A stretch of DNA of 64,000 nt from Stratiolaelaps scimitus (Eukaryota > Arthropoda > Arachnida > Mesostigmata > Laelapidae). The position numbers and the translations under genes were made by a program. Location of the stretch: the NCBI GenBank assembly GCA_019614645.1, contig JABWDB010000001.1:10833501-10897500 (forward strand). Reading direction: 5' to 3'. The notes beneath the pieces were generated by a model. The model saw only the letters and a list, made by a program, of their open reading frames with translations. It made no database searches and was not told the origin of the DNA. Shown piece after piece: positions 1 to 12,263 of this stretch. Each line of letters opens with the position of its first letter. The first letter of the stretch is position 1.

Positions 1-2291
1 TGAAGAGTTCATCGATGAAGATGACATGGTGGGGGCTACCATTAGTGGTGAGGAAGCAATTGGAACGCGATGGGGAACGACATGCTTGCATCCTCCGCTG
101 CTCTTCGTAGAGAATAGGGATCAATGACACCACTTCTGTGTGGCGTTGCCTGTTGAAGCCACTGAGCAATAAATAGTAGGAGTATGTCCGAGTGCAGAAT
201 CAAGCTCGTGATGGTGTATCGCTGATAAATGACGATGATGATGACCAGTATTGTGGCGATTGACAACAGCCAGTGACAACGAATGGCCATTGGCATCAAT
301 ATCACTGCCATCTTGGCCATCTGAGATGCAGTCGGCATGTCGTAATCACGTTTTCACAACAGTTTAGTGATTTTACAAGCACAGTATACTATGCATTGTT
401 TCTGTATGTGTATTTGTATAGTATCGTGTATGAGAATAGGCTTATATATATATATATATTCTGCTGACACATATGAGATAGCCTGTTTTGATATTAATAT
501 TTGGTTGAAACAACGCTTCGTTTAAGCAAGTCGGTGTATTTATTCACGACAAGGAACAATTTCATCCCGTTGGTCGGCGGTCTTCAACTCCACGAAACAC
601 AAATATTCCCCTTCTCACACGTACACACCTATACATACTCAATCTCATCATGTACCTGCACGTGGCGTTGTTGGTCTAGCCTTTTTCACCGACAGGATAT
701 CTCGCTAGTTACCTGATACAAAAATATTTGAAATAACTGTTACTTGTTTATCCACCACTCCTGTTGGGATGTAAAACTAACTGGAGTGTCGAATCGACTT
801 CGGGATATTATTGTACGAAGCGGACGAGGAGGCCATCTTGAATCAACTTATCGATTGTGTGATATAAAATTCATTCAGTCAAACATCTCTATCGATGGAA
901 TTATGCATTCCGCTTCCCAACGGGAGCGGATTGGTGGAAGGGACAGATCGATGGGATATAGGGCAGTCCCGTGTGTCGGTACGGGGCCTTAAGGGATGTC
1001 GGGAGTCATGGCAGCAGAGGCGTCATCGCGTGCCGGTCCGCCAGACTCTAATGAGTATTCCGGCTTCTCCAGGGACCATCGGCAGCCTGGCGCTTTTGTT
1101 CCGGATGACCGCATCGCATACCATCGACGAAAATTAAATTCAAAACCCGCGGGCGGCAGGCAGCCGGGAGGCTGCCTAACGCAAGCCGTGAGGGCGCTCA
1201 GGCGAAGCCGAGAACATCGCCTAGGCAGCTATCCCCCCAGCTTGACTGACTCAGTCCAACGCGCAGACTCAGCCGCCCCCCGCGTCCCGGCCTCCCCAAT
1301 CACCGGCTTTGCCCCCCCAGCTTTCGAACGACTGCTGTCGGAAGGAAGAGCCTCAGCGTCAACTATTAGATAACAACGGCGAACACCCGCCGAGGAACAC
1401 AGGAAGAGATTGTTCAGCTGAGCAGCAGAGACTACGGGCCAACGGGCGAATCGTGAACGCGCGGGAAACAGAGTGGCTGTTCGTGAAGGAGGCGTCGACA
1501 ACGGACCAGCGAGGCTGTGTTAGCCACGGCTAGAAGGTGGGCAGCGGAATGACTTTAGAACGACGATGTGTGGGCACCGGGTGCTCAGTGCGGTTCGACC
1601 CTGGAGGCATCGTTGTCGTAGCTCTATAGTGGTTCTATAGAGTCGCGCTGCTCCGGCAGAAGCCAACGAAGAAAAGAGTGAGCCGTGCACTTCGTGCGGT
1701 GGAGGTATTGCTTGGCAAATAGGGCCGGTCACACACCCGAGTGATCCACCGGAGCCAGGAGAAAGGTGGTGTATGAGGAGGAGACGAACGGGGGACGGCG
1801 TACGCATAGAAGTGGGCTTCGTCACTTATTTCTTAGGAGTGAATTTATTCGAATGAAAACAGGTCCTGACTGTCGGCCTCTAAGAACATGATTCCCATCT
1901 TAGCTCTTATATTGGGGAATAGGTAACCAAATATAATCGATAGTTGGTTGATTTAGCGGTATAAAAATTAGGTGTAAGGACAGATGATCCACGGGGACTT
2001 TCAAGCAAAAAATAGTATAATCAATAACGAAGTGAGGCCGGGTGTCTTGCCACTTCGTGTCATTGACTACGAATCGATCCCTTTCGAAACTCTCCTTTAC
2101 GAGCTCACTTTTACGTCATGTACTGCGTGGTTCATTGTTTGAAGCCGACAATCCTCCAGTTGAGGTTTGTGTTAGGTTGGTAGTAAAGAGCTTGTTAACG
2201 TCAGCCGTTCAAATAGTGATTGAAGAAGCGCAATGACAAAAATAAGGAACTGTCCTTGCATAAGTTCTTGCCGAGTTCCCCAAGTCGAGGC

Positions 2292-2294
<3 letters not shown>
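1..2294. other. Non-coding stretch, first 2.3 kb
   Basis: No gene is recognised. A short TA run lies at about 443-459. From about 960 to 1830 the DNA is visibly richer in G+C and CpG, and frames of 70-125 codons open on both strands there. None has recognisable motifs, and opposite-strand frames overlap, so they are treated as compositional. A small 8-bp stem with a 5-base loop sits at 1622-1642. Confidence 0.6.

Positions 2295-2330
<36 letters not shown>
2295..2330. repeat. (TA)18 microsatellite
   Basis: Uninterrupted TA dinucleotides, seen directly. Both strands read through as alternating Ile-Tyr, which produces artefactual open frames. Confidence 0.97.
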
Positions 2331-2332
<2 letters not shown>

Positions 2333-4606
2333 GTATTTCATCACCAACGATCCACAACAAGTCGAACTCTACTTCGAGCACTGCAGAAATGACTTGCTAT
2401 TCGTACCAAAAAAAACAACGAGCCGATATGCTGCGCTTAAGGGATACGCACGCCGATGGTGGTGTTGCCACCCTCTGACGTAATACGCGTTGGGTCGACG
2501 GTCCGATAGTGCTCAACGCCAGCATTCGCAGGCGTACGACGAAAAGAGCCGGACGCCTGGGTAGAGGGTGAGACGCCCCTTTTGATTTACGACTTCTGCT
2601 TCTCCTCCTTCTATCTTTCCTCCCTGCGTCAATCGACAGCATCAACGTGGGGAATGCATCCTCCCCGAGTCGGTATTTTGGTATCCAGAAACAGCAAGGG
2701 CAGTCAGTCGTTCGATGGGCACGACATACACGAACGGGAAAGGGATCGAATAGAGAAGTGTGGTGCTGAACGAGCAACGCTCATTTATTGCCTGCTGTGC
2801 TCCACCCCTCGCTCTCTTAGTGCCCCCGACGACGATCCCGCTCCCATTTCGTTGTGCTTCTTCGCTGGGTTCAGTGTGCGCCCAGACCCTAGCCCGCCGG
2901 CCGGAGAGAGGCAGAGAACGCCTCCGTCGACGATCTGTCCGTGCCGGTCGACCGTTCCCTTGCCAACAGCCGTTTCGTGGAATCGGCAGTCAAGGCGGTC
3001 TCGTCGGGCCGTCGTTTCCGCGCTGCGGCTGCTGGCTGCCTGCGACTAGGGACGTACACGGTAAACCGCTCAGCTCGCTACGAGAGAACGAATACTTGCA
3101 TGTGACGTTGTTGCTTTTGCATCGACAGTGGGCGACAGTAAGCCACGCAACGGCACACACCGCGCCATCATCGTGCGAAAACTGAGGTAGGCACCAACGG
3201 GGGTCCTGAGCGTGGTGAGCGGATAGAGAGCCCCTTTCTAGCGCGAGAGCGCCGTATACACGAGCTTCAATACGCTACGCCCCTCTTCCGACATCTGCCT
3301 TCCCGCCGCTGAGGAATGTGTTACTGCTTCTGGCCAAACAGGACCGACTGACTGCTGGCAGCTGGGAGGAGAGGGGCACACGGGGGTGACTGAGCACGCG
3401 TCTCTCTGACACTCGTCGTGGCCCGTCGACACTACCCGGCCAGAGAGTGAACGAGATCACCCCCTCCCAAGATCTGTCCTCCCAAGATCGTCGCTTTCTG
3501 CAGCGTTCGTGTTGCTTATCCCCAACGATTTTCACTGCTGCCAGGAAGAACAAGAGAGCCAACATCAACATAACGCCCTCCTTCTCCCCGCAGCCAAAGG
3601 AGAACGGCCCCTCGTTCCCGGCGAAAGAGCCCCACGCCGATGATACGATGTGGATGAGATGGAACGGCGAGGAGCAGATGCTGCAATGCGATGAGCAGCG
3701 TTGACTGTCTCTGGGTCCTCCGTCTGTATGCACAGGGAGAAAAGGCGGGAGGGATAGGCAGATGTTGTAAAGCTGGAGCAAAACGTCGCTTGCTTCGTCG
3801 CTTGAATTCGGTCGGGATCGTACATCAGATGGGTGACAGGCTGGCTAGCATCAAACGACGGGTAGCACCAGTTGGCCACGGAGAGGATGCACGCGTGTAC
3901 AACAGTGCGAATCCTTTAGTAGTTGCTAGCTGCTTCCGTTGCCTTTCTGTCTGCGTTCTACCGCCACTGCTCCACGCCAACATTCATTTCAGAGGGATAG
4001 AAAGAGAGAGAAAGGGAGTATGCTTCTACTCCAACTGGATTCGCTAGATGCCAGAGAACGCTGGCCGCCGTGGCGGTGGTGACGGCCCTGGAGCGAGCGG
4101 TGCAAGCAACCAGCCCGCTCTATTGTACCACAAGGTCCATTCATCGGTGGGATTACATCGTGCTCTTTCTTTTTCTCTCTCTCTTTCTCCCTCATTGTCG
4201 TTTTTTTCTGTTCATGCGCCGTTGATGCCCGCCTCGTTGCTGACAGCCATTAGAAGTTCAAATGCACGCATTTGCAACCAAAGGGCAGTCAAAAGCGGGC
4301 AGAGGCGCGCAGGGATCAGTGGGAAAGACAGATCAGAAAGTGTATTTCTCTTATCTACCCACCCTTGCGCCATACCCGAAGTCCAAAACATCAGCTCGAA
4401 ACACTCAGTTCGAAATGTTCCAGGGGATTAGTGGCTCCGGAGCTGGCCCCGAGCTGTTCGATACATCGCTGCGAGGGGATACGAATGGCTATAGAAAAAC
4501 TCGAACAGTTTTGATCTCTTTCGTTTCCGCTCTTCGCCTCCAGATCGTGTTCAGTAGCGTTTGAAGCTCACTCGGAGACAGCAGCTTATATGGCAGCTAG
4601 TGATGG
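2331..4606. other. GC-rich non-coding block
   Basis: GC- and CpG-rich from about 2440 to 4110, with overlapping frames of up to about 168 codons on both strands (for example 2582-3049 plus, 3275-3781 minus). They are Pro/Ser/Arg-rich, overlap one another on opposite strands and show no domain, so I call none a gene. A C/T-rich tract lies at about 4164-4208. A promoter, 5' leader or enhancer region is possible but not shown. Confidence 0.45.
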
Positions 4607-4684
4607 TTCTCGATAGTGTTTCACTTGTGAAGCCGCAATGTAGGTCAGCTCAGCTCGCCTTCACAAGTGAAACCGCTCCGAAAA
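4607..4684. repeat. Imperfect inverted repeat, pre-miRNA-like hairpin
   Basis: The arms at 4618-4632 and 4659-4673 are perfectly complementary over 15 bp (core TTCACTTGTGAAG) around a 26-base loop. After a symmetrical 5x5 internal loop, a second short helix pairs 4607-4612 with 4679-4684 with one mismatch. The roughly 78-base foldback has the size and shape of a microRNA precursor. I recognise no known mature microRNA in it, so it could equally be an inverted duplication. Transcribed strand unknown. Confidence 0.5.
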
Positions 4685-4772
4685 CATGGCCTTCGAATGT
4701 ATCATCTAACAGTGGCGCCTATGAGGACGACTGTCCAGTCATCATTGATGTTGTCGATATGTGCTTATAACT

Positions 4773-4801
4773 TATATATATATATATATCTATATATATA
4801 T
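4773..4801. repeat. Interrupted (TA)n microsatellite
   Basis: Two TA runs split by a single C, read directly. Confidence 0.95.
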
Positions 4802-6820
4802 TTGCAATGAAAACAACATACTGACTGCTGCTCAGGGGAATTCGTCTAACTTGAAGATAATCACAGAACTGGAATCGAAATGTGAAAGGATATATTTCAG
4901 TTGTTTTTGTATCTGAATGGACGCGCCCCATTCAACCATGTGTACTATTGGATGGGGTGTTAACGCCGCCCTCACGCTGTATTATCACCTGACCAGTTCG
5001 ACGGCTAGTTGCTGGCAGCTCCAAATCATCACATGCAGAGAGAAATCAGCTGTGCGTGAGTTGAATACGTACTGGGCTTCGGGCCTGCGCGGTCCGTCTG
5101 CAAGTGGCCACCTTCGGCCGTCTGCCGCCCCATTGGGTTTTGGGAACACATAGCATTCGTTCATCCTTGACCGGTCTCCATGCTTACTGCCTGCCGACGA
5201 GCGACAGACATATCCTTCCCACTGCAGGCGTTAATCCTTGATACGACATGGCCCAGGCCAAGGCCCAAGACCACGGGTCTGACCATGCCGCAACCCCACG
5301 CACAGGCGGTGGTCAAGCGGCCGAGCGGCCGAGCTGAACGCGTGTCACACCTGCTGCACCTGCTGCCTCCTAAGATGACCTCGAGCACTGCGAGCAGTTC
5401 GAGCACTGACGATGCTGTTCTTCCGTTTCTTTCGCTATCGCTGTCACGTCCCTAAACACCACCAGCGGTCTTGTCCGCAGGCCCACTTTTCCTACCCTGC
5501 GCTCAAAGGCCGCACCAGCGTCGTCGACGCCAACACCCACAACCAGCACCAGAGCCGGCCACCATCTGCCTTTCCCTCGGCCGTTGGCTTCTGTGCCCCG
5601 CTCTTTCATAGTATTCTGACCACGTTCATCTGCCTGCAACGCCTCGTAGATCCGTATGCAGATGATGCAGAGAGCAAGCGAGAACAGTAGCACCTCCCGT
5701 TCTCGGCCGCGTTACGCGTCCGTGGCATGGGTGGCGTGGCCTTGCAGGCCTTGGCGTGCTGTATCTGCCTGGCCTGCCTTCTTCCTCAGACGCGCTCGAC
5801 AGGAAGCGGGTCCTAGCGACCCGCTCGGACCATCTGCAACAGCAGCGGGACGCCTGTAGCGGCGAGAGCACTGTAACTGCGCCAGGCCCCGGCCATGGCT
5901 TCAGCCACGTGGCCAGCTGCTGTATAACGCAGCATTGGCCCAAGCACGATATGCTGGCGATTGTGTATCTACCGCTGTATGGCGATCGAGAGAGAACACT
6001 GATGCCATTGGGCGAAATAATAAAGGAAAGGCCTGTTCGTTGGTTCGAGAAAGGTCTCTACTTTCGTCCACACGAAGGCCATTGCCTCCGGACGCCTAGA
6101 ATATGATGATGGCAATGACGCGCTGTAACCGCTTGACGCCCGAGGCTGGAGTTGGGCGTCGGCGTAATCCAGCGGGGCGGAAACAGGAGACGGTCACCGT
6201 CCCCCAGCTGGTTAGGCCACTGTCTCCGGCTCGGGACGGGTGTAAATGTATATGTGACCTTGGGCTCTAGATGCAATCGTATACTACAATTTGTGAACAA
6301 ATATATTGCTAATAGTACGATATGCAGCAGTGGCAGATGCACCACAACAAACGGTCCACATCAAACGCCAATCCCACAATTAAACCTCGTATGAATTGTC
6401 TGAGAAATTCGCTGATTCGTCGGGAATATCACGACTTATGCTTCCCACTAGGCTGTTGTAGAAGCAACGTACTCAGAGCAACAAACCCAATGCTGCGGGT
6501 GGCAAACATCGCAGACTGATCACCCGATGAGCAGCCGTTAATCGATCATTCGATTATTTTTAATTAAATCCAGCAGCAGTTGAATACGTTTTAGGCGCCG
6601 GCGGTGTCCCAGCATGCGGACATCCCTTCTCTCTGATATCTCGCGTCAGCTACATGCTAAAACACGTAAACACGTCCCCATACCGTGCATTGTAGTACCA
6701 TTGAATTATTACTGTATTCTATAATACGTCCACCAATCGCGTGTTACTGACACAAAAAAAACGCGAATTGCAATTAACTTGCTTGGCGTGAAGTCAGCTT
6801 AAGAAGCGTTCCTATAATGT
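4802..6820. other. Non-coding stretch with GC-rich core
   Basis: GC-rich from about 5080 to 5900 with many overlapping plus and minus frames around 100 codons. One plus frame ends in Tyr-Ala-Asp-Asp near 5655, but its context lacks every other reverse-transcriptase motif. From about 6530 to 6800 the DNA becomes AT-rich. No gene is recognised. Confidence 0.5.
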
Positions 6821-7370
6821 CCTATTCTTCCGGAATCTCTACTCGTTCGACTCAAATATCACTCGGGTCAATGTCAATATCCGGTCATCGGTTGATACAT
6901 AGAAATTTCTCCGTTATAGCAAATATTCTGGGCATTGCTGGGAGCCGCTCCTGCAGCCGGCCAGAACGATCTGGATGCTTGCCCGCCGGCATCAAGTGAA
7001 ACGCACGCCAGGAATATTGCAAAGGCTGTCTGTCGACCAGAACACCGAGATCGAGTAGCGAACGGCAACCTTGTCTGGTGTGTAGGCCATCTCGAACAAT
7101 TGGTAATGAACGGTACCGGCCAGTCTCTCGTTAGCCTCGCCACGCCTTATTCTCTCCGCGGCGACCGTTCGCCATCCTCAAATATTGCTGTGTCGATACT
7201 AATATCATGTAATTGTTGATACATAGCAACTTATGACCGGGACCCAATATTCCGGATGTTGCCGGGCGCGTCCCGCTCCGAAGGCCTAAGGACAGAACAG
7301 CACAGTCTGGCAGAAGCCGAACACAACCGAGGAATATTAGAAGGGCTAGCTACCGAAATGCCCGCTTCCC
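6821..7370. repeat. Diverged tandem duplication, about 324 bp period
   Basis: The segment from about 6821 to 7045 aligns with that from about 7145 to 7370 at a steady offset of 320-326 bases. Shared anchors in the same order are TCAAATAT (6852 and 7178), GTTGATACATAG (6891 and 7215) and AGGAATATT (7010 and 7330). Intervening DNA is clearly similar but diverged, for example 20 of 28 matches around 6924/7246. I recognise no transposon end or gene in it. It may be an old tandem duplication or two neighbouring copies of an unclassified dispersed element. Confidence 0.7.
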
Positions 7371-7825
7371 AGCTGAAGCTAGAGTCCAGATCGTTCGGAG
7401 ACTGAAAGCAGCCGGGCAAACTGCCTTCTAACAATAATATAACAACTCGGCTTCCCTCTCTGTTAATAGCATAACTATTAACATGAACCGCAGTAGGGCA
7501 GATCAATACAAGACATGAAATCTGAAATGCGGGTGGACACTCTTGAACACAATATTAGGCATCTGTACCGACATGGCAACGATTAGGCCGACAACGGTTA
7601 AGTTTTTACGATTAAGTTTGCCATTAGACTAACTATGCTAGATCGTATTGAACATGCACAGATTTCAGCTATGGACATTCGTTTTTGATATATTATTATT
7701 AGGTCGTTCTGAGCTTTCTTGAACACAAATAACTAGATTACATAGTCATGGTCAACGTCGAGTACTTTCACATAGAATATTCCGTTGTTACCCCTGGTTC
7801 TTATTTATTTATCCGTGATCGGGCC

Positions 7826-7830
<5 letters not shown>
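7371..7830. other. AT-leaning non-coding stretch
   Basis: No gene or element is recognised between the duplicated segment and the TA tract. A faint third copy of the tandem unit might lie near 7549, where CAATATT recurs, but the similarity is too weak to call. Confidence 0.5.

Positions 7831-7862
<32 letters not shown>
7831..7862. repeat. (TA)16 microsatellite bordering a LINE relic
   Basis: Uninterrupted TA dinucleotides that run directly into the open frame of the LINE fragment at 7862. Confidence 0.95.
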
Positions 7863-7866
<4 letters not shown>

Positions 7867-8453
7867 CCCTAAATTATACGTAAAGGTATTTACAGCATAC
7901 GTGGAGCCTGTCATAACTCATGCAGCTCTAATATGGTTTTCAGGTTTCAAAAAAGATAAAGGAATATTACGGAAAGTATGCGACGTCTACACGAAACGAA
8001 TACCTTTTAAATGTCAATGTGACACAAAGGAAATGAACCTTTTCCCAATCTTAGAAGGACCCGAAGACATCGATAAGCGTACTCTGTTCCGCACAGTAGA
8101 GACATCTACTAGATCCCGTAGGAATATCCTCCCGAAATGAATAACCAAAAAAGGTTGCGTGAATAATCTTTTTTCTCATGGAGAGTTTCTCGCATGTTAC
8201 ACGAGAGAACATTGTACATATAGTAAAATTGGCACACGATTATCTGGCGAACATTGTCTTGTATTACCATCAACCTCTGTATTACGGACACAGGTATTTG
8301 AATCTGCCTATTTAACTGAATGCACTGATGTCGCTGTTGTGGTGGAGATCTGGTAGACAGGAACGAACAGGAGACCGTAGATGGGAACCTCTGCTGCCGT
8401 CGCAATCTCCGAAGAGCCGTGTTGAAAAGACACTTATCAGGGAATAAGCCAGT
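7862..8453 (+). mobile_element. Degenerate LINE reverse transcriptase, 3' portion
   Basis: The open frame 7862-8140 (92 residues) carries the post-catalytic segment typical of CR1/L2/Jockey-type non-LTR reverse transcriptases. It opens with LYVKVFTAYVEPVITHAALI, matching the usual L-Y-k-x-x-V-x-P-x-l-x-Y-a-x-x-x-W block. Next comes a K-V-x-x-x-Y-T-K-R-I-P block, then a segment matching the E-x-R-x-x-L-x-x-L-x-x-L-E-x-R-R-x-x-x-D tail, here decayed. Catalytic motifs would lie upstream and are absent; the TA tract abuts the frame. After the stop, a weaker frame (8159-8356) and a basic segment ending near 8453 may be the rest of the tail after frameshifts. An inactive fossil fragment; family assignment is by motif pattern only, not by search. 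Confidence 0.65.
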
Positions 8454-9440
8454 TCGCTGACTGGCTGGTTTTCAGATGCTTTGAATTAATGCTATTATAT
8501 ATATTTACGTGTGTCTGAATGCCTTTAAAAATAATGCAATGTCATTCATGATCTTTGAAAACAATTGTACTGTACTTGGCTATCGAATCAACTGTGGGTT
8601 TAATACACGACTGACTATTCCACCCAAAAGTGTCAAAAAACGACGTAAGCGAAAAGTATCATATATAATTAGCTATTTTCGAAACGTACCCACATTCACA
8701 CTCGCTGAGGGCTATGCTATACAAAACGAATACGCACAGCCATCCAGCCATTTCACGATTCTACCTGTCCACCGACTTGTTCCTGTATTCCTTTTGTCAA
8801 GGTTGAAATTTGCATTGAATTTCCAATGGCCAGGTATCATCCGCGAGGTGAATGTGAGGCGAGGGTTGTTTGAGGAGGGAATCCAACAACTCGCAGGGTC
8901 GTAAGTGAACTCGAATAGTGAACGTAATGCGTATGAGGACTGAGTGCGTGAGTCGGGGGGGACCGGAGAAGGTAATACGGATCGAGGGAGCTTACGAAAT
9001 GGCACAGACTTGTGCATGAAGAAGCGAGGTGGGTTAGCGACCAGGTAACGTCATGCCGGGACCGTCTAGATAGCCCCGGATAGATAGAAGATTTGGGTGA
9101 CAAGTTGCGCAACGGTCCAAGAGAGAAGTTTAAAACACGGGAGGTACTCCAGCTGAGGACACGGATACGCCGGCGACGACGGTCGGGAGACAGACTGAGC
9201 ATCCACTGGCTTCACTGCCGACAGCCTCGAGAGTGGGCCTCAAATAGAAGCGTGTTCTATTTCAGCGTTCCACGTGGCCGTTCGTTATCTGTCGTCTCCA
9301 CGAGTCTCATATCCGCTGTGAAGCGTATCCGTCCAGCGGTTTCGTCTGTGGGAGACAGCTGCTGCTGCTGCTGCTCCTGGTGTTTCTGGCCAGCACTCGG
9401 CATCACGGGTCCTCCGACAGATGCCGGAACTCTAGCTTGA
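8454..9440. other. Non-coding stretch with a 131-codon plus frame
   Basis: A plus-strand frame runs 8509-8904 and stops inside a splice-donor-like GTAAGTGAA at about 8901. It has no recognised motif, is rich in Lys and Asn, and overlaps minus-strand frames (8712-9017, 8837-9202). It could be an exon or chance. A CTG run lies at about 9359-9376. Confidence 0.3.
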
Positions 9441-11586
9441 GTCGTATCGGGCGAATAACCTTTCCAGTGTCTATTTGCAGTCTGACGATACGAATAATAT
9501 AAGAGTCGCCTTGGCCAAGACGATTCGGAGAATGAGCTATTGGATATAATGGATATTTTTGTTTTTCATCATAACAAGATGAAATGCAGTTCAGTAGTAT
9601 TACTGCTATTATCCGCTCGCAAACGTTCGGTTTATCGGCACCACACTCACCCACACGCGTATATATATATATGTATATTGGGACGCCTACGTTCATAAAC
9701 GTCTCGATATGCTCGAGTGTGCATGTGCCTATGAATGAATATTCATTCTGCTAAATGGAATCGAGGAAGGGTTTGCTGTTAGTTCCTCTTCTAAACTAAC
9801 AAATCACTTCCCAATCGACCTCCGGCTCCCAGTCCCCCAAGCGCACTATTCTGCGTGGACGCATATATGGCAAGGAATACGCACGACTAGGGCACACGGA
9901 GCACAGGAGGACACCCCGCCTCGCTCCGTCTCGTAATGTATGGAGATTTTAATGTGATTAAAGACGGAAGCAGGAGCGACACACGCACGGGGGAGCCTCT
10001 TTCATAATCAGAACCCCGCCACTGAGTCGACGTCACCGGTAGCGTTCATTTATACGAACTAGCGACTACGAACGACGGGGCCCCGAACGACGATGACAAC
10101 ACCTGCCGTCGCCGTCGCCGCCTCCGCCAATGCCGATCGTTTGCTTACCCTGCTCTGGTTTTCTTGCGTAACGCCTTAACGTCTCCGCTGGCTCGCGTTG
10201 TTTGCAGCGTTGTTACGTGTCAGCTTTGCTCGATGCGTCACAACGAGAAGTGGGCTCAACTGAAAGCAACGGACGAAATCTGAATAACGGGAGACCCAGT
10301 GGAATTCAATTGTATTCTGGCACGCCATGTTGACGGGTTCTGCATTTCGAATATCGAATGGCATCGAATGATCGATATCGTTAGCATCGGCGCGCCATTG
10401 TGACAGAAACGCGACAACTGGGACTTGCTGGAAGATGACAATGATCATGTTTTCTTAGTCGTCATTGAGATACTATTTGGATGCAGGATAGAGGAGGGGA
10501 TTCGTGGCCGTAATCGCGCGTTGTTTTAGAAATCCGCACCCCGACGAATTCTCTCGATAGGAGCGGTTCTCGTTTTGTGTTACGGCATAAAATTCGATTT
10601 CGGCATAACATCAGTTGTTGCGTTGAAAAGTTACGGGTTGCTTAGCATTGATACACGCTTGACACTGGTTAAATCTTGCTGGACATTCACTCCCGTTAGC
10701 GCTTAAGCGTTGTCTACGCATGTTGACTGCAGCGATGTTCACCGTTGTTCACTATCGACCTCATCTCGCATTCGAAATCAGCACTGTGATGTTGGTGATG
10801 ATCTCGAGTTGTTGGCATACCATATTAGGTGGGTGAATCTTGAGAGGTCACTAGTACAAAATTTTGTCAATTGACCATTGGATCTAAAGCGGCGCGGTAT
10901 ACACTCTTGGGGTGAGCGTACTCGATGATAAGCTATGAGCGCGATTTGACATACTCACCCCGCGAATGGCTGCGCGTACCGCACCCCGCTTGGACTCAAG
11001 GTCGGAAGACATGCAAGCAGTTCCATCCGCGTTATTTGAACTGGCTGCAATCCTTATAGTTTATTATAGTTAGACGGTGATAAGATTTGCGTGACGCTAT
11101 TTACATTGATGCTGGTCTACGTTTTGTGGCTGTCGAAATATCGTTGTTATTATGTACATTGTACGATGGACGTATGACTACAACGCTTCTAGATGTTTTC
11201 GCTGCCGCGGCTAGACTTTGTTACCAGGAGACTATGTTTACCATCATTTCTTGCTACGTGAGCTCGAAACACAAATTCCCTTTAGCAACAAAAACGCAGC
11301 AGACATTGAATATTCACAAGTGCGACAGCTCAACATATCAGCAAGGCTAGAGCCAATGTTGAATGTTTTACCGAAGCGTATTTTCGTAGTCCTTGCGTGT
11401 CGTCCAACGCTACAACAGCTACTAGTACAACTTCTATCAACACAACTACTCCATGCTTGGCGTATCTACACCGCATAGTCGTCGGGCGAGAACCACGCCT
11501 GGTTCAGTGATAGCTGATTCCGTGTCCAACTGTGACACCTTTAGTGCTAAGGCGCGCTTGCGTCAGCCAAGGTGCGGCGTTTTGAG
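9441..11586. other. Non-coding stretch
   Basis: No gene is recognised. A short TA run sits at about 9661-9672 and a 16-bp palindrome (GAATGAATATTCATTC) at 9733-9748. Two overlapping plus frames at 11087-11350 and 11218-11478 show no motif. Confidence 0.55.
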
Positions 11587-11611
11587 GTGTGTGTGTGTGT
11601 GTGTGTGTGTG
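11587..11611. repeat. (GT)12 microsatellite
   Basis: Uninterrupted GT repeats seen directly. Confidence 0.95.
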
Positions 11612-12216
11612 CTTGTGAAGGGCATAACGCAGGAGAAAACTTCAGGTCCCCTTATAAACAGACATAATCCGAGGTAAATAATTCCAATCTTAGCAATAAC
11701 TTGGTCTCTTCCGATTATATAAGAACGGATATTGACCGATAACGCATTTCGTAAGGTCCTTTTACTTCTCCGGAGCATTATCGCAGGAGCAACACATACA
11801 CAGGCGATTGTTCATGCTGCTGCTCTCTATGATTAATTGACTCACTGCTAGTACTTCTCGTGTGAATTCGAGATAGGCTGAAATGTGTCAGCCACGCGAA
11901 CCCGAGTACAAGGCCAGCTGAATTCGTTCCGAACATTCATTTGGGGTTGGGGGCTCTATCATTGTTCACGGTTTCACTCACTTTTGAACATGGATATACA
12001 CATTATATATAGAGAGATACGTCGCGAACATCCAGATATGTCCGCACATTTATCGCTTCGACGCATAAACATTGGCTACGTCATCATGCATTTGCTTAGT
12101 TCCTTCTCTTGCCTTCGCCATCCGGTAGTCGCTCACCTCGCCTCTGTCAAACACCTCCTTTGGATGAGAACGAATCGAGATTTGCTCTGACGCTCTTCCT
12201 TCTGATCTTCGTTCCT

Positions 12217-12221
<5 letters not shown>
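11612..12221. other. Non-coding stretch
   Basis: Mixed sequence with no recognised gene. A plus frame at 11885-12190 lacks motifs and runs into the CT repeat region. Confidence 0.55.

Positions 12222-12261
<40 letters not shown>
12222..12261. repeat. (CT)20 microsatellite
   Basis: Uninterrupted CT repeat seen directly, preceded by a longer pyrimidine-rich stretch. Confidence 0.96.

Positions 12262-12263
<2 letters not shown>

Noticed and set aside
1622..1642. 8-bp stem-loop CTCTATAG/CTATAGAG
   Set aside because: Stems this short are expected by chance many times in 64 kb.
5412..5690. Tyr-Ala-Asp-Asp in a plus frame, as in reverse transcriptases
   Set aside because: No flanking reverse-transcriptase blocks; surrounding residues come from GC-rich filler.
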